64,000 nucleotides of DNA, taken from contig CAVSMB010000014.1 of assembly GCA_963728925.1 (NCBI GenBank), positions 310,001 to 374,000 of the forward strand, given 5' to 3'. Source of the stretch: JBBPZA01 sp963728925 (GTDB lineage: Bacteria; Actinomycetota; Thermoleophilia; Solirubrobacterales; Solirubrobacteraceae). The notes beneath the pieces are model-generated. The model was not told the origin of the DNA, did no database searches, and saw nothing but the letters and a program-made list of their open reading frames with translations. The translations under genes were made by a program, and so were the position numbers. How positions within the stretch are numbered: position 1 is the stretch's first letter; every line of letters begins with the position of its first letter. Of this stretch, positions 24,065-31,838 are shown piece after piece.

Positions 24065-25194
24065 ATGCCGTCGAGAGGGCGTGTCGGGAGACCGAGGAAC
24101 GCACGTTGGAAGGTGAGGACGGCGGCCGTCGTCGTCGCGGTCGCGGCCGTGGTCACGGCCTTGACGTTCGTGCTCCCCGCCCCTCCGCGTCGGCGCCCGA
24201 GACGGGCGCCGCCACTGACGCCGGCCGCATCAGGACGCCCGACCTCGTCGCCACCCCGCGGTCGCCGGCCGCCCGCTTCGCCGTGCGCCGCTCGCCCTCG
24301 ACCCGCCGCACGCGCGTCGTCGTGAACCGCGGCGAGGTCCGCGTCACCTGGGTGCCGGATCGGCGCGCGAGCATCGTCGTGCGAGCCACCCAGGCGGCGC
24401 TCGCCTCGCGCGGCGAGCCGCCGCGGCTCGACACGTGGCCCTTCGCGCCGGGAACAGCCCAGCGCCGGCCCGGGCGCCGGGACCGCCTCCCTCGCCGGTT
24501 CCGCGCCGGCCCCTGCGCGACCGCCTGTCGCCCCGCCATCGCGCGGCGCGGCTGGCCGCTCGCGCCCTTCGACCGCCAGCACCCGATCCGGGCAGGGCTC
24601 AACGAGCGCCGCCCCTCAGGCTTCCACATCGGGGTGGACATCCAGGCCCGGGACCGCGCTCGCGTGTACGCGATGACGAGCGGGATCGCCGAAGTGCCGC
24701 AGGCGAGCGGGGTGGACGAGCGCGTCAGGGCGGGACGGCTGGAGTACTGGCACATCGACCGCAGGGTGTCGTCCGGGGACCGCGTCGTCGCCTACCGGAC
24801 CGTCCTGGGCACCGTCAAGCGAACGGCCGGGCATCTCCACCTCTCCGACGTGGGACCCGACGGCACCTACCTCGACCCGCTGCGGCCCGGGGGCCGCGTG
24901 GTCGCGCCCATCGCCGACGCCGAGCGCCCGTCCATCGCCGCCCCCGTCGTGCTCGGCGGCCGCCTGCTCGTCGACGCCTTCGACCCGCAGTCCTTCGTGC
25001 GGCGCACGACCTACAAGACACCGGTGCTCGCGCCGGCCGGCCTGGCGTGGGCGCCGCGCGCGCGCCGCGGCCGCTCCGGCCCGCTGCGCTGGGTCCTGCG
25101 CGGGCGCTGGCTCGGCGGCCCAACCCTCGTCACCGCGGTCTTCGGGCCCGGCGCGGGCACGCCGGGTTCCGAAAGTAGTACACTGGTCGCGTGA
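24065..25194 (+). pseudogene. M23-type peptidase gene, 5' part (frameshifted and cut by the integrative element)
   Basis: ATG 24065 (TAGGGT ends 8 nt upstream) opens a frame with a basic start and a membrane segment (RTAAVVVAVAAVVTALTFVLP) that runs to a stop at 24325. The conserved part is in the other frame to 25194: WPLAPFDRQHPIR, GFHIGVDIQARDRARVYAMTSG (H-x3-D zinc ligands), YWHIDRRVSSGD, AGHLHLSDVG (HxH), then an Ig-like/cell-wall tail. One frameshift near 24180-24325 is needed. The gene is then cut at 25155-25166 by attL; its 3' end lies at 36379-36568. The family includes peptidoglycan endopeptidases. Expression as one protein is unlikely now. Confidence 0.7.
25155..25166. other. attL core of the integrative element
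   Basis: GGGCACGCCGGG inside the M23-peptidase reading frame, 51 bases before the integrase start. Serine integrases usually need about 40-50 bp around a very short crossover; the 12 bp here is the shared stretch between attL and attR. Confidence 0.75.
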
Positions 25195-25217
25195 CCCCCA
25201 CCGACCAGGAGCAGATC

Positions 25218-26618
25218 ATGGCCAGCACCACCACCAAGCAACGCGCCATCGGGATCGTCCGCGTGAGCGTCGTCGGTGACCGCGACGATCCAGAGCGCGG
25301 CGAGTCCTTCGTGTCGCCGGACGAGCAGCGCGAGCGGATCGAGGCTCTGTGCCGGACTGAAAGCCTCGATCTCATCAGCACGACCGAGGAACTCGACGTG
25401 AGCGGCGGGGCGCCGATCGCGAAGCGCACCGGGCTCCGCGAGGCGATCGAGGCGATCGAGCGCCGCGAGGCCAGCGTGCTCGTCGTCGCGTACTTCGACA
25501 GGTTGTGCAGATCGCTGTCGGTGCAGGCGGAAGTCGTTGAGCGCGTCGAGGCCGTCGAGGGGCGTGTGCTGGCCGCCGACGTTGGCCGGGTGACGAGCGG
25601 CTCGGCGGGGCAGTGGCTCAGCGCGACGATGCTCGGAGCGGTGTCGGAGTACCTGCGCCGCACCACCAAGGAACGGTCGGCGGCCGGGCAGGCCGCCGCC
25701 ATCGCTCGCGGCATCCCGCTGTTCCCGAACCACGGGCCGGGCTACACCCGCGAGGTGATCGCCACCGACGCGAAGGGCGAGCCGGTCTACGGCCCGCTGG
25801 TCGAGGAGCCCGACGAGGCCGCCGCCGTCCGCGAGGCGTTCGAGGTCCGCGCCGACGGCGGGACCATCGCGGAGGCCCGCGCCTCCCTCGCGGCCAACGG
25901 GATCGACCTCAGCTACAACGGCGTGGCGACGCTGCTGCGCTCGCGCATCGTCCGGGGCGAACTCCGCTTCGGCAAGCTGGAGAACCTGGACGCGCACGAC
26001 GCGATCGTGACCGAGGAACTCTGGCGGCGAGTGCAGGCGCGCAAGGGCCGCGCGGGCGGTCGCAACGCGCAGAGCGATCGCCTGCTCGCGAGGCTCTCGA
26101 TCCTCCGGTGCAGCACGTGCGGCGGACGGCTCGTGGTCGGCGCCACGCGCTCGGGCGCTCGGCGGTTCCCGACCTACCGGTGCCCGGCCAGCGTGGGCGA
26201 CTGCGACGCGCGCGTGTCGATCGGCGCTGAGATCGTCGAGCGCATCGTGATCGACGCGGTGAAGGCCGAACTCGCCGACGTGGAAGGCAGCGCCAGCGTG
26301 GCGGCCGACGCCCGGCAGGCCGTGAAGGTCCGCGACGACGCGCGCGCCGCTCGGGATCACTTCGTCAAGGCGTTCGGCCTCCGCCATGACCTCGACAGCG
26401 TGGCCGAGATCATGGCGGGGCACGACAGAGCCGTGGCGGACGCGGAAGCGGAGGTCGTCCGCACCCGCGCCCGCGTCGGCTCAGGCAGCGCGAGCGTCGC
26501 GAACTGGCCCGACCTCACGGACGGTGAACGGCGCGGGCTCATCCGCACCGTGATCGAGTCCGTCGAGGTCGCCCCCGGACGCGGCGATGGCCGCGTCACG
26601 GTCCATCCGTTCGGCTAG
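25218..26618 (+). CDS. int: Large serine recombinase (integrase)
   Basis: 466 residues from ATG 25218 behind AGGAG; GTG 25191 is the longer alternative. Resolvase domain with catalytic Ser in GIVRVSVVGD near residue 18, then helix E (RTTKERSAAGQAAAIARG), the Recombinase domain (about 165-270: GYTREV..., LVEEPDEAAAVREAFE, LRSRIVRGELRF), a zinc ribbon (ILRCSTCGGRL ... YRCPASVGDC) and a coiled coil. It catalyses attP x attB integration; excision would need a directionality factor, which I cannot point to. It is the only plus-strand gene of the element and lies at attL. Confidence 0.92.
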   Translation: MASTTTKQRAIGIVRVSVVGDRDDPERGESFVSPDEQRERIEALCRTESLDLISTTEELDVSGGAPIAKRTGLREAIEAIERREASVLVVAYFDRLCRSLSVQAEVVERVEAVEGRVLAADVGRVTSGSAGQWLSATMLGAVSEYLRRTTKERSAAGQAAAIARGIPLFPNHGPGYTREVIATDAKGEPVYGPLVEEPDEAAAVREAFEVRADGGTIAEARASLAANGIDLSYNGVATLLRSRIVRGELRFGKLENLDAHDAIVTEELWRRVQARKGRAGGRNAQSDRLLARLSILRCSTCGGRLVVGATRSGARRFPTYRCPASVGDCDARVSIGAEIVERIVIDAVKAELADVEGSASVAADARQAVKVRDDARAARDHFVKAFGLRHDLDSVAEIMAGHDRAVADAEAEVVRTRARVGSGSASVANWPDLTDGERRGLIRTVIESVEVAPGRGDGRVTVHPFG

Positions 26619-26670
26619 GAGCCGCGCGGCGGCTCTGTCGAGGATGCGCCGCGCGGCGGCGAGTCGGTGC

Positions 26671-27051
26671 TCAGGCAGCGCCATTGGCGATCACCTTCCC
26701 CCCGTGGGCCACGCCCAACTCCTCCGCGCGCCGCTCGAACTCGTCGGCGCGAGGATGCCGCTCCGGTATCCCGTTGGCCTGCCGGTAGGCGCGCCGCGCC
26801 GCCGTGAGCGCGTCGGCGGCGGCGAAGCTGAGCACGTGGGTTGAGCCCGAGCGCCCCTCGGCCCGGCACCGCCGACACGTGGGATCGCCCATCGTCTGAC
26901 CCCAGCAGTCCTCGGGCTCGCACTCGCGATAGCACCAGAGGCAGTAGCGGCCCGCGTGCCCGTTCCGCCGCGAGGATGCTCGGAGGGCCGCTCGCGCGGG
27001 GTCGCCCGACACGTCCACCCAATAGGGCCGGTCGTGGTCAGAGCGCGCCAT
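26671..27051 (-). CDS. Small zinc-finger protein of the element
   Basis: 126 residues. Two CxxC pairs (CLWCYRECEPEDC and CRRCRAEG) probably bind zinc; the C-terminal half is helical (ALTAARRAYRQANG). Such small treble-clef proteins in phages bind nucleic acid or proteins; a directionality factor role is conceivable from its place next to the integrase but not shown. Its ATG overlaps the end of the upstream gene by 14 nt. Confidence 0.6.
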   Translation of the reverse strand: MARSDHDRPYWVDVSGDPARAALRASSRRNGHAGRYCLWCYRECEPEDCWGQTMGDPTCRRCRAEGRSGSTHVLSFAAADALTAARRAYRQANGIPERHPRADEFERRAEELGVAHGGKVIANGAA

Positions 27052-27529
27052 CGGTGATCACCTGCCCGTCCTCGTCCAGCCGCCGCAGATCGAACCCCAT
27101 CTCGTCATCGCGGGGCGTCCATTCCATGAGCGCCCGCGTCCGGGGGTCGAGGGTCCATGAGCGCCCGCCTCCGAGGATCGCGGGGCGGCCGTCGCCCAGC
27201 AGCGTCACCGGTAGCTCGGTGTCGCCGGTCAGCTCACCGACGCGGCGGCATAGCTCGGGGAGGTCCGGGTGGTCGATCATGGTTTCTCCTTGGAGTGCGA
27301 GTGCGAGTGCGTCGGATGCGTCCGCCGCGTCGAGCAGCACGGCGGCTAGCTGGCGAGCGGTGTCGGACGTGAGGTGCGCGGTCCCGTAGGCGACAGCCTC
27401 GGCCGACGCCGCTACCGCGACGTTGACCGAGGCTCCCCAGTGCGACACCTTCACGCCGCGCGGCGTGCGTTGGGCTTTCGGGCGCGGCCCGTCGCGGCCC
27501 GTGCCAGGGATGAACGTCTTGGCGGTCAT
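27038..27529 (-). CDS. Small protein of the element, possible internal start
   Basis: 163 residues from ATG 27529 (GAGGAGGAAG upstream, overlapping the helicase stop as ATGA). The N-terminal half has an HTSDTARQLAAVLLDAADA-like helix; the C-terminal half is acidic. An internal ATG at 27280 follows AAGGAG with ideal spacing, so an 80-residue protein (starting MIDHPDLPEL) may also be made from the same frame. No family recognised. Confidence 0.6.
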   Translation of the reverse strand: MTAKTFIPGTGRDGPRPKAQRTPRGVKVSHWGASVNVAVAASAEAVAYGTAHLTSDTARQLAAVLLDAADASDALALALQGETMIDHPDLPELCRRVGELTGDTELPVTLLGDGRPAILGGGRSWTLDPRTRALMEWTPRDDEMGFDLRRLDEDGQVITDGAL

Positions 27530-28848
27530 GCTTCCTCCTCGGTGGCGCTCGGGCCGTTGCCGTTGGTCGTGAAGTCCCAGACGATGTCCGGGGTCGTGAC
27601 TGTGGCCGGGGCACGGGGCACGGACACGGTGGGGTCCGGGGGTGTGTCCCGCGGGGGGCTCCCTCCGGGAGAGCCCCCCCGGGACACAGCCCCCTCCCCG
27701 GCTTCCGTGGGGGGGGTGTGTCCCGCCGTGTCCCGTTCCTCGGGACACGGGGTGTAGCCGTCGTCTGCCGACGAGATCCGCCCGGCCGATTCGAGCCGCG
27801 AGAGAGCGTCGTCAATGTTGCTCGCGCGACCCTTCACACCTTCCCGCACGGCCCGCTTAGACACGGGCGCGTGCGCCTTGACGTAGGCGAGAACCCGGCC
27901 GACGAGATCGTCGGTGGGCGCGGGGATCGCTGCGCTTACCACCAAGCTCCCGGAGGTCGGCACCATCATGAGGTCGATGGGCCGCCACACGGCGCCATCC
28001 TTCGGCGGCTTGGCGCAGGACAGCTTCACCCCCAGGGACTCGCCGTCGCGTTTCATCCGGGCGCTCATGTCGAGCGCGCCGGGCAGGGCAGTCGAGCCCC
28101 GCTCGCGCGGCGTGTCCTTGCCCTCGTGGTGGACGACGAGGGCGGAACGGCCGCCCCGGAGCCCGTCCACGGCGACGATGAACTTGCCCATGTCCTCGGT
28201 CGCGTTCTCGTTCCCGAGGAACGAGCGGGCGAGCGTGTCCACGACGAGGAGTCGCGGTGGCTCGGGCAGTCCGTCGAGAGCCCGCGCCACCCGCTGGACT
28301 AGCTGCGAGTCCAGCAGGTTGACCGCTTCCGGGAGGAAGCGGACTCGCGGAACGTCGTCGCGCGTCAGCCCGTGCGCGGCGAGCCATGCGGTCGAGCGGA
28401 CTTGCAGGCTCCGGGACCCTTCGCCCGCGATGTAGACCACCCATCCGGGCTCCACGTCGTGCCCCAGCCATGGCACCCCGGCCGCGATGCTCATGGCCCA
28501 GTCCAGCGCGAGGAAGGATTTGAAGCTCCCATCCGCGCCGAATATCTCCACGAATCCTTCGGGCACGTGGTCCTCGATCAGCCACGACGGATCTGGCAGC
28601 GATGCCAGATCCTCAAGACTGAGCAGCGAGTAGGCGTCCGGCGGGACGATCCGCTCGGGCTCGCAGTCCCAGCACACGTCGCGCCCGCGGACGTTACGTA
28701 GCGGCGGGCCGTCGTCGGGGGTGGCGCCGCACTCCGCGCACGTCAGCCGCCCGTCGCAGTCCCAGCACACCAAGCGCCCGTCGATGGTGCGTAGCTCGCC
28801 CGTCTCCTCCACGTCCATCTCGCACTGCGAGCAGATCGGGGCGCTCAT
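27526..28848 (-). CDS. Zinc-ribbon AAA ATPase / RepA-like replicative helicase
   Basis: 440 residues. N-terminal three CxxC pairs (CSQC, CWDC, CAEC, CWDC; residues 6-62) forming zinc ribbons; then a RecA-like ATPase: Walker A FGADGSFKSFLAL (about 104-116), VVYIAGEGSRS, Walker B LLVVDTLAR, and VVHHEGKD. After about residue 320 a winged-helix-like region (VLAYVKAHAPVSKRAVREGVKG) and a Pro/Gly-rich tail. Related proteins unwind or prime DNA for plasmid or phage replication. Tandem GTGTCCCG sites lie in its own 3' coding region, a candidate origin. Translationally linked to both neighbours by 4-bp overlaps. Confidence 0.8.
   Translation of the reverse strand: MSAPICSQCEMDVEETGELRTIDGRLVCWDCDGRLTCAECGATPDDGPPLRNVRGRDVCWDCEPERIVPPDAYSLLSLEDLASLPDPSWLIEDHVPEGFVEIFGADGSFKSFLALDWAMSIAAGVPWLGHDVEPGWVVYIAGEGSRSLQVRSTAWLAAHGLTRDDVPRVRFLPEAVNLLDSQLVQRVARALDGLPEPPRLLVVDTLARSFLGNENATEDMGKFIVAVDGLRGGRSALVVHHEGKDTPRERGSTALPGALDMSARMKRDGESLGVKLSCAKPPKDGAVWRPIDLMMVPTSGSLVVSAAIPAPTDDLVGRVLAYVKAHAPVSKRAVREGVKGRASNIDDALSRLESAGRISSADDGYTPCPEERDTAGHTPPTEAGEGAVSRGGSPGGSPPRDTPPDPTVSVPRAPATVTTPDIVWDFTTNGNGPSATEEEA
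27644..27748. repeat. GTGTCCCG octamer cluster (candidate iterons)
   Basis: GTGTCCCG occurs at 27644-27651, 27718-27725 and 27728-27735, and inverted (CGGGACAC) at 27680-27687 and 27741-27748. All lie within about 105 bp of the Pro/Gly-rich 3' coding region of the replication ATPase. Five copies in both orientations resemble a protein-binding array such as an origin. Confidence 0.5.
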
Positions 28849-29099
28849 GCCGTCACCTCCTCACGGGAGGCGGCGGCTCGGTCAGCCGCCCGCGTTAGGG
28901 CGGGCGGCTCGGGGTCTGCGGGGTCGTCGGTACTGCTACCGCTGCTCGCGGAGGCGTGCGTCCGGCGCCCTGCCGGACGGCCAGCGCCGCGTGCGCGGGT
29001 TCGGCGAGTGGCGACGCGGGGGGCGATCACCTTCAGCGGGGTGCGGGCTGAGCGTCGGGCAGCGTTCGCGGCGTCCCACCCGGCCCTCTGTGCGTCTAG

Positions 29100-30097
29100 A
29101 TGACTGATTCCGTGTCAGTGGTCGTAGGCGGTGAGGTGGCGGCCTGGGTCGTTGGTGGCCCAGTTGTGCCAGAGGCCGGCGGCGAGGGCCAGCAGGCGTT
29201 GGGCGACGCGGGTCATCAGGCCGGGCATGGTGATCGCGCCGTGGTGTTCGAGGGAGAGTTGGCCTTTGAGCGTGTCGAACACGCTTTCGATCCATTGACG
29301 GATGCTGCCCAGGCCGCCGAAGCGTGGCTGTTCGCCCTTGCGGTCAGGGCGCCGGAAGATCGCGCCGAACTCCGCCATGAGCGCTTCGAAGTCGCGGCCG
29401 GCGAAGCCCTTGTCGGCGATCACGGTGTACCCGTTCAGGTCTACGCGGGCGAGCATCTCGGCGGCGACGTCGCGCTCAGGGACGTTGGCGGCGGCGAGCT
29501 CAAAGGCGATCGGCATGCCGTCGCTGGCGCACAGCAGGTACAGCCGGAAGCCCCAGAAGTAGCGGCTATGGCTGGCGCAGTACCCGTAGGCGGCGTAGCC
29601 GGCGAACTCCGAACGCTTGACCGTCTCGCGGGACTGCCCGCACGGGACCGGCGTGGAGTCCAGCAGCCTGATGTTGTCGCACCACGACGGCGAGGAGAAC
29701 GCGATCGCGTTGAGCAGCTTGACGATCTGCGGCGCGAGCGTCCGCATCCGCTTGTTGTAACCCGGCTGCTTGGGCAGATACGGGAACAGGTGCCCCAGCC
29801 GGCACATCGCAAAGCGTAAGAACCGCCGCTCGGAGGGCACATCGAGCAGGATCTGCGCGACCGCCAGACAGACCAGCTCGGCATCGGTGATCTTCGGGCA
29901 ACGTCTTGCGCGCCGACGACGCGGCAGGAGATCGTCGGCCAGCACGTAAAGTGCGGTCAGAAGGGTGTCGAGATCGGCGGTCACGTGGACCACCTCCTTG
30001 GGCTGGTCGACGTTGGCGTAAGCAACGCCGACCTTCGACACCCTTTCTACGTCCCCTCGCAACCCCGCCCCGCCACCCGCGCAACGGAATCAGTCAT
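29100..30097 (-). mobile_element. IS982-family insertion sequence
   Basis: About 1.0 kb with perfect 13-bp terminal inverted repeats (ATGACTGATTCCG at 29100-29112 and its complement at 30085-30097). Both ends abut CTAG (29096-29099 and 30098-30101), which may be a 4-bp target duplication; since CTAG is its own complement it could also extend the inverted repeat to 17 bp. One transposase gene, intact. Confidence 0.85.
29115..29984 (-). CDS. IS982-family transposase
   Basis: 289 residues from GTG 29984, preceded by AAGGAGG; the open frame extends 26 codons further upstream. DDE transposase: first Asp in LLDSTPVPCGQSRETVKRSE, second in VIADKGFAGRDFEALM, Glu in WIESVFDTLKGQL. N-terminal helical region with ITDAELVCLAVAQILL and FPYLPKQPGYNKRMR as in IS982 members. 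Intact, so the element may still move. Confidence 0.9.
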   Translation of the reverse strand: MTADLDTLLTALYVLADDLLPRRRRARRCPKITDAELVCLAVAQILLDVPSERRFLRFAMCRLGHLFPYLPKQPGYNKRMRTLAPQIVKLLNAIAFSSPSWCDNIRLLDSTPVPCGQSRETVKRSEFAGYAAYGYCASHSRYFWGFRLYLLCASDGMPIAFELAAANVPERDVAAEMLARVDLNGYTVIADKGFAGRDFEALMAEFGAIFRRPDRKGEQPRFGGLGSIRQWIESVFDTLKGQLSLEHHGAITMPGLMTRVAQRLLALAAGLWHNWATNDPGRHLTAYDH

Positions 30098-30364
30098 CTA
30101 GGTGCGCGAGCGCGCGCTTGGTGGCCGCCGGGTCGGGCGGCCGGGGCGGGCTCTCCGGGAAGCGGTCGTCAACCGCTCGCGGCTCGGGCTCCGACGCCTC
30201 GGTCGGCTCGCCCTCGACCAGCACCAACGCGGGCGGCACGGGGGAGCCCTCGGCCACGGCCTCGTCGGCCACGGCGGGGTCTGAAATAGACACTACGTTC
30301 CTCCGGTTTCCCTAGGGCGGCCCCCTTCCCGGGAGGCCACAGTGCGCGAAGAGTAGCCGACGCT

Positions 30365-30404
30365 GCGACCGCCGCACCCCCGAAGGAAAGAGTGCGGCGG
30401 TCGC
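30365..30404. repeat. 12-bp perfect inverted repeat
   Basis: GCGACCGCCGCA (30365-30376) and TGCGGCGGTCGC (30393-30404) enclose a 16-nt purine-rich loop. It lies 72 bases upstream of the first gene of the replication operon. Could be an operator, terminator or replication structure. Confidence 0.6.
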
Positions 30405-30554
30405 TTGAGCGTCGAGAGCGGAGAGCCGGGAAGAGAACTCCGCGGAAGAAGGTCGGCTGCGCGGCCAGACCTTGCCGACAGACTACCGCGAGCGGTGAAC
30501 AAATAGGTCCAAGGGCGCCCACTACCTTGACCCGTGGCCGCTTGAGAGGGCCGC

Positions 30555-30598
30555 CCGGGTTTGGTCACTCGGGCAGGGCCGGGTTTGGTCACTCGGGC
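30555..30598. repeat. 20-bp direct repeat, two copies, period 24
   Basis: CCGGGTTTGGTCACTCGGGC at 30555-30574 and 30579-30598. The exact repetition with a 4-bp spacer suggests paired binding of one protein. Confidence 0.65.
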
Positions 30599-30672
30599 CC
30601 TTGCGGGCGGGCCGTGCCGGGGTCCTCCGAACTCCACTCCCCGGTGGGCGGCCCGCCCGCCTCTCTACCCGG

Positions 30673-30731
30673 GAACCTGCCCAGAACATGCCCGGAACCT
30701 GCCCTCGATCGTGGGTAGGTTAGGTTCCGGG
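30673..30731. repeat. 11-bp tandem triple repeat with inverted copy
   Basis: GAACCTGCCC-A, GAACATGCCC-G and GAACCTGCCC-T follow each other with an 11-bp period (30673-30705). CCCGGAACCT (30691-30700) recurs inverted as AGGTTCCGGG at 30722-30731. One helical turn spacing fits cooperative binding of a repressor, initiator or terminase. Confidence 0.6.
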
Positions 30732-30906
30732 TGTAGGGTCGCCGCCGTGGGCGCAGCGGTGCATGGGTTCTCGGGGCATGGCGGTAAGCGGCTCGGCCAG
30801 CGGAGGCGCAAGCGCGCGCCGCGAGAGGTCGTCGAGGTGCGGTTCCTGCCGTGCCCGTCCTGCTCGCGAGAGCATGATCGGCGCCTCCCGTGTGAGGCTC
30901 AGGACC

Positions 30907-31257
30907 TCAAGCGGTAGCGGCGACGCGGCGCTCGCGGAGCCACATGCGACGGCGCTCGGCCAGGTCGTGCTCATCCCGCGCGGCGCGGCGCTCGGCGTCC
31001 GACCCCACCTCGGTGAAGGCCGGGCGGTCACCGCGTAGCCCGCGTGGCACGACGGGCGAGAACCGCCACCATGCCCAGCACCGCGCGGGCTGGCCCGCGA
31101 GGTCAAGCACCCGCTCTCCGTACTCGGCCCACGCTTCGCGCAGCTCCTCGTCCGTGAGCCGCGAGCCGGGCGGCGGGCCGTTCTCCAGGGCGAGGTGGAT
31201 CGTCGGCGTCCACGGGACCAAGGTCCGCACCCTTCGGCGTGCACGCGCTCGGGCCAC
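30907..31257 (-). CDS. Small phage-type protein downstream of the terminase subunit
   Basis: 116 residues from GTG 31257, one base after the terminase small-subunit stop. Body: TPTIHLALENGPPPGSRLTDEELREAWAEYGERVLD, GQPARCWAWWRFSPVVP, then a charged helix (SDAERRAARDEHDLAERRRMWLRE). Trp-rich centre. Similar small proteins accompany terminase genes in actinophages, but I cannot assign a role. Confidence 0.6.
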   Translation of the reverse strand: MARARARRRVRTLVPWTPTIHLALENGPPPGSRLTDEELREAWAEYGERVLDLAGQPARCWAWWRFSPVVPRGLRGDRPAFTEVGSDAERRAARDEHDLAERRRMWLRERRVAATA

Positions 31258-31258
31258 G

Positions 31259-31585
31259 TCAGTACCCCGGCGACCGAGGCACGCGCGGCTCCTCGGGCTC
31301 CGGGCCAAGCTGCAACTCGCGGAACAGACGCGCCGCGCGGATCGAGGCGTCGCGGCCGACAGCGATCGCCGGGTGAGCCTTCGGCTTGCCGAAGCGGTCG
31401 GTTCCGAAGCTGCCGGACTTGGCGACCTCGGCGCGCGCCTCCTCGACTTGGTCGCTCGCCTCGCAGGCCATCGTCAGCAGACGCACCGCGTGGGGTTCGA
31501 GGTCGTAAGCGGCCATCGTCGCCCGCCATAGCGCGCGGGACGCCGGGCTCAGGTGAGCGGGCGCCCGCTGAGTGGCCTTGGCCAT
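31259..31585 (-). CDS. terS: Phage terminase small subunit, P27 type
   Basis: 108 residues from ATG 31585. Matches the P27 small-terminase pattern: PAHLSPASRALWRATMAAYDLEPHAVRLLTMACEA, DQVEEARAEVA, DRFGKPKAHPAIAVGRDASIRAARLFRELQL. Small terminases recognise the packaging site on phage DNA and recruit the large subunit. No large subunit lies in the element, so it may redirect a helper phage motor to satellite DNA. The nearby repeats at 30555-30731 are candidate recognition sites. Confidence 0.85.
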   Translation of the reverse strand: MAKATQRAPAHLSPASRALWRATMAAYDLEPHAVRLLTMACEASDQVEEARAEVAKSGSFGTDRFGKPKAHPAIAVGRDASIRAARLFRELQLGPEPEEPRVPRSPGY

Positions 31586-31838
31586 GCCCGCAGTCTAGGA
31601 ACGCGGTTCCGCTTCAACCGGAGAGGCGTGTGTGTTTGGCCGCGTGGTGCCGGTGTGACATCCAGGTCCTCGTTGGAGATCGAGAGGCCCCCCTCATGCG
31701 TGGGTAGTTGTGTCCGTTGTCGTCGTGGCTCCTGTGCCTTCGTGTTGGCTTGCACGTGTCCTCTCCTTTGGTGCGCATGGGCAGTGTGGAAGAGATATTC
31801 GACTTGGAGATTCCGAGGGTGGTTCTAGCGCAGGCCGG

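Larger units (their letters stand above)
28845..30293 (-). pseudogene. Small gene of the element split by the IS982-family insertion
   Basis: ATG 30293 starts MSISDPAVADEAVAEG... and runs 65 codons to the IS edge (30101); the rest lies at 29095-28845 on the other side. Joining both with one copy of CTAG gives a single open frame of 149 codons (148 residues) that ends with the usual ATGA overlap onto the replication ATPase. The predicted protein is acidic at the start and basic, Arg/Ala-rich later. Function unknown. With the IS in place only a truncated 67-residue product could be made, and the operon downstream may have lost its promoter. Confidence 0.75.
30294..30906. other. 613-bp non-coding region of the element with repeats
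   Basis: No gene supported. It separates the replication genes from the terminase/capsid genes and holds three unusual structures: a 12-bp inverted repeat (30365-30404), a pair of 20-bp direct repeats (30555-30598) and an 11-bp triple repeat with an inverted copy (30673-30731). Promoter for the replication operon, an origin, or a packaging site are candidates. Confidence 0.6.

Noticed and set aside
25191..25217. Integrase start at GTG 25191
   Set aside because: ATG 25218 has AGGAG at proper spacing and the serine-recombinase domain begins shortly after it; the longer form is possible but weaker.
31549..31755. 68-residue minus-strand frame upstream of the small terminase
   Set aside because: No ribosome site, overlaps the terminase start in another frame, and no recognisable features.
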